Assembly (NCBI GenBank): GCA_905236315.1
Contig: CAJOPO010000182.1
Location: forward strand, 1-7,837
Direction: 5' to 3'
Source: an uncultured Treponema sp.
GTDB lineage: Bacteria; Spirochaetota; Spirochaetia; Treponematales; Treponemataceae
DNA: 7,837 bases
This document shows positions 6,527-7,837 of this stretch, piece by piece. Numbering within the stretch: the stretch's first letter is position 1; every line of letters starts with the position of its first letter. The translations under genes were made by a program, and so were the position numbers. Below the pieces are notes generated by a model that searched no databases, was not told the DNA's origin, and saw nothing but the letters and a program-made list of their open reading frames with translations.

Positions 6527-6551
6527 TGAAATACGTAATATGGGGAGCGGG
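6526..6551 (+). repeat. 26-bp exact repeat at a gene start (second copy)
   Basis: Identical to 5081-5106. Direct repeats 1445 bases apart could recombine and remove the first DUF115 gene cleanly. Confidence 0.9.
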
Positions 6552-7837
6552 GATGCTTGGGAAGGTTCTAGTTGAATACCTAAGAGATTATGAAATAGCG
6601 TGCATTATTGATAGTAATCCAGCCTTGCACGGAAGCACTTATAAAGGTCTTAGTATACTGTCCCCTGATGAATTTCTTGTAAGTGAATGGACGCATTGCC
6701 CTGTAATTGTAACACCAAAGAATTACGAAAAAGAAATCTTTAACTACTTAAACGAACATAATATCCCCTTATATTTTAGTTATCAAAACGAACGCCGCGC
6801 TATTATTGCATACACAATGCAGGTGCCAAAAGATTATATTTTTACTATTACAAAAGAAAAGCCTGTATACGTTTATGGATTATGCGCCTTGTCTTTAATG
6901 ATTGTTCAAGATTTGCTTAAAAATAATATTCCCTGCCATTTACTTCTTGATAAAGAAGGCACAAATCCTTTAAGCCTTGATTTTGTAAACTGTGATTTAC
7001 TTACGATAGAGACGTTTGATTGCAATAAAATTTACAAAGGCACTTTCCTTGCTCCTAGCAAAGTAGATGAGGCTGTGAGAGAGCGCGTAAAGGCTTACCC
7101 TGTGCATGACCTTTTTAATATAACGATGGATAAAACTTTATATAAGAATGTTGAGCTAGAGCAGTTTAAAGATTGTCATAAGGGAGAGAGTTGTTTTATC
7201 ATAGGGAATGGTCCTAGTTTGCGCACGGAAGATTTACAGACCTTGCATAATAATGGAATGATAACGTTTGGCGTAAATGGAATTATAAAGGCGTTTGATA
7301 CTACTTCTTGGCGACCAGATTACTACTGTATGTCTGACCCCTATGGCTATTTACTGTGGCAAGAAGAAATGCAAAAGAAAACTAAGGGCATAAAGGCTCT
7401 ATTCTTTTCTGATGAGGCGTGCCACTTTGAAAAGGATGAAAGCCGTAAGAATTGGTATAAATGCCATTTGTTTATGAATAATGAAGATGAGGTTGAGTTT
7501 TCTGATGATTTTTCTTATGGCGGCTTTTGGGGCTATACTGTGGTTTATGATATATGCTTGCAGTTAGCAGTTTATATGGGTTTTACAAAGGTATATCTTT
7601 TAGGTTGTGATTGTTCTTTTGCAAAAGACGGTTCTCATCACTTTATAAAAAACTATGAGCGAGAAGATGGTATGACTGTTACTAAAGCAAGTAATTTTGA
7701 TAGGGTGATGAAGCCGTACGCAATAGCAGAGCAGTATGCTTCTTTGCATGACATAAAAATCTATAACGCTACTAGGGGCGGTGCTTTGGAGGTGTTTGAG
7801 CGTGTGGATTTTGATGCGTTGTTTGGGGGAGGAGTAG
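6526..7837 (+). CDS. Rossmann-like domain fused to MptE-like/DUF115 (Maf-related) domain, 3'-truncated
   Basis: The frame is open from ATG 6526 to the right edge (437 codons plus one base), so the stop lies outside the window. It is a paralogue of the 5081-6526 gene with the same order: a Rossmann-like start (MKYVIWGAGMLGKVLVEYL, then CIIDSNP), a second such segment near 113-141 (VYVYGLCALSLMIVQDLL), then the MptE-like/DUF115 core. The core shows CFIIGNGPSLRTEDL (223-237), SWRPDYYCMSDP (261-272), GFTKVYLLGCDCSF (352-365), H371-H372 and IYNATRGGALEVFERVDFD (412-430). GNGPSL and the later LxGxD strand recall the CMP-sugar binding region of GT42 sialyltransferases. I infer a sugar transferase, perhaps for a nonulosonic acid on flagellin or a surface glycan. 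The middle region differs much from the neighbour, so acceptor or donor may differ. At 7825-7833 the coding sequence reaches an interrupted G-rich stretch where the paralogue has G9. Confidence 0.85.
   Translation, partial: MKYVIWGAGMLGKVLVEYLRDYEIACIIDSNPALHGSTYKGLSILSPDEFLVSEWTHCPVIVTPKNYEKEIFNYLNEHNIPLYFSYQNERRAIIAYTMQVPKDYIFTITKEKPVYVYGLCALSLMIVQDLLKNNIPCHLLLDKEGTNPLSLDFVNCDLLTIETFDCNKIYKGTFLAPSKVDEAVRERVKAYPVHDLFNITMDKTLYKNVELEQFKDCHKGESCFIIGNGPSLRTEDLQTLHNNGMITFGVNGIIKAFDTTSWRPDYYCMSDPYGYLLWQEEMQKKTKGIKALFFSDEACHFEKDESRKNWYKCHLFMNNEDEVEFSDDFSYGGFWGYTVVYDICLQLAVYMGFTKVYLLGCDCSFAKDGSHHFIKNYEREDGMTVTKASNFDRVMKPYAIAEQYASLHDIKIYNATRGGALEVFERVDFDALFGGGV
7825..7833 (+). other. Interrupted G-rich stretch at the position of the paralogue's G tract
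   Basis: GGGGGAGGA follows FERVDFDALF at the point where the paralogue has G9. The A interruptions would make slippage much rarer. The window ends four bases later, so it is not visible whether a third copy of the repeat follows. Confidence 0.5.

Larger units (their letters stand above)
6346..6528 (+). repeat. Repeat, copy B: G tract, translated tail and ribosome binding site
   Basis: This is the counterpart of copy A (3706-3901), about 90% identical over its central part and 15 bases shorter. Stems are GTTCT/AGAAC (6391-6395, 6410-6414), ACGATGGA/TCCATCGT (6437-6444, 6450-6457, loop TGTAT) and ATGTT/AACAT (6459-6463, 6475-6479). Unlike copy A it is read in frame as the C-terminus of the upstream gene. 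It also carries the ribosome binding site and start codon of the downstream gene. Confidence 0.85.

Noticed and set aside
6381..6575. Small + strand open frame in repeat copy B
   Set aside because: It begins at a GTG without a ribosome binding site, lies in the repeat and runs into the next gene. It matters only as the third slippage frame.

Overview
The window is an AT-rich accessory region with six genes, all on the + strand and in one collinear run. No rRNA, tRNA, CRISPR array or transposase gene is visible, and there is no gene-free stretch over 300 bases. Intrinsic features point to a host-interacting bacterium with a surface-glycan or flagellin-glycan locus: good AAGGAGG-type ribosome binding sites, several glycosyltransferase-like proteins, homopolymeric G tracts at gene ends, and small palindromic repeats of the GTCAT...ATCT style. 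A Helicobacter/Campylobacter-like member of the Campylobacterota is my best guess, held with only moderate confidence. No species-specific marker is present.

Layout: (1) 3-842, the 3' part of a gene with a Rossmann-like domain and a ParB-like DGxHRL domain. (2) 853-1941, a Rossmann-like domain fused to a GT32-type DXD sugar transferase. A 62-bp double-hairpin element (1949-2010) and a candidate promoter follow. (3) 2090-3727, a Rossmann-like domain fused to a capsule-synthesis type (GT-B-like) transferase, ending in a run of nine G. Repeat copy A (3706-3901) follows. (4) 3899-5080, a Rossmann-like domain fused to a radical SAM/SPASM enzyme. (5) 5081-6526, a Rossmann-like domain fused to an MptE-like/DUF115 (Maf-related, GT42-like) domain, with a second G9 run near its 3' end and repeat copy B (6346-6528). 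(6) 6526-7837, a paralogue of gene 5 that runs off the right edge.

Two things stand out. First, all six proteins open with the same kind of GxGxx[GA/C] Rossmann-like module, but it is fused to five different effector domains, so the locus looks like one shared binding module coupled to many chemistries. Second, genes 3 and 5 both end in a G9 tract followed by a related repeat of about 180 bp. One frame of that repeat is open in both copies, encodes a similar 56-61 residue tail, and ends in a TGATG or TAATG overlap with the next gene. In this sequence gene 5 is in the tail-on phase and gene 3 in the tail-off phase. Slippage in the G tract would therefore add or remove a C-terminal tail, and would couple or uncouple translation of the next gene.

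The genes probably act together in building or decorating a surface glycan: two DUF115 transferases, a GT32, a capsule-type GT, a radical SAM enzyme and a ParB-like protein. The glycan, its acceptor and the individual reactions cannot be read from this sequence.
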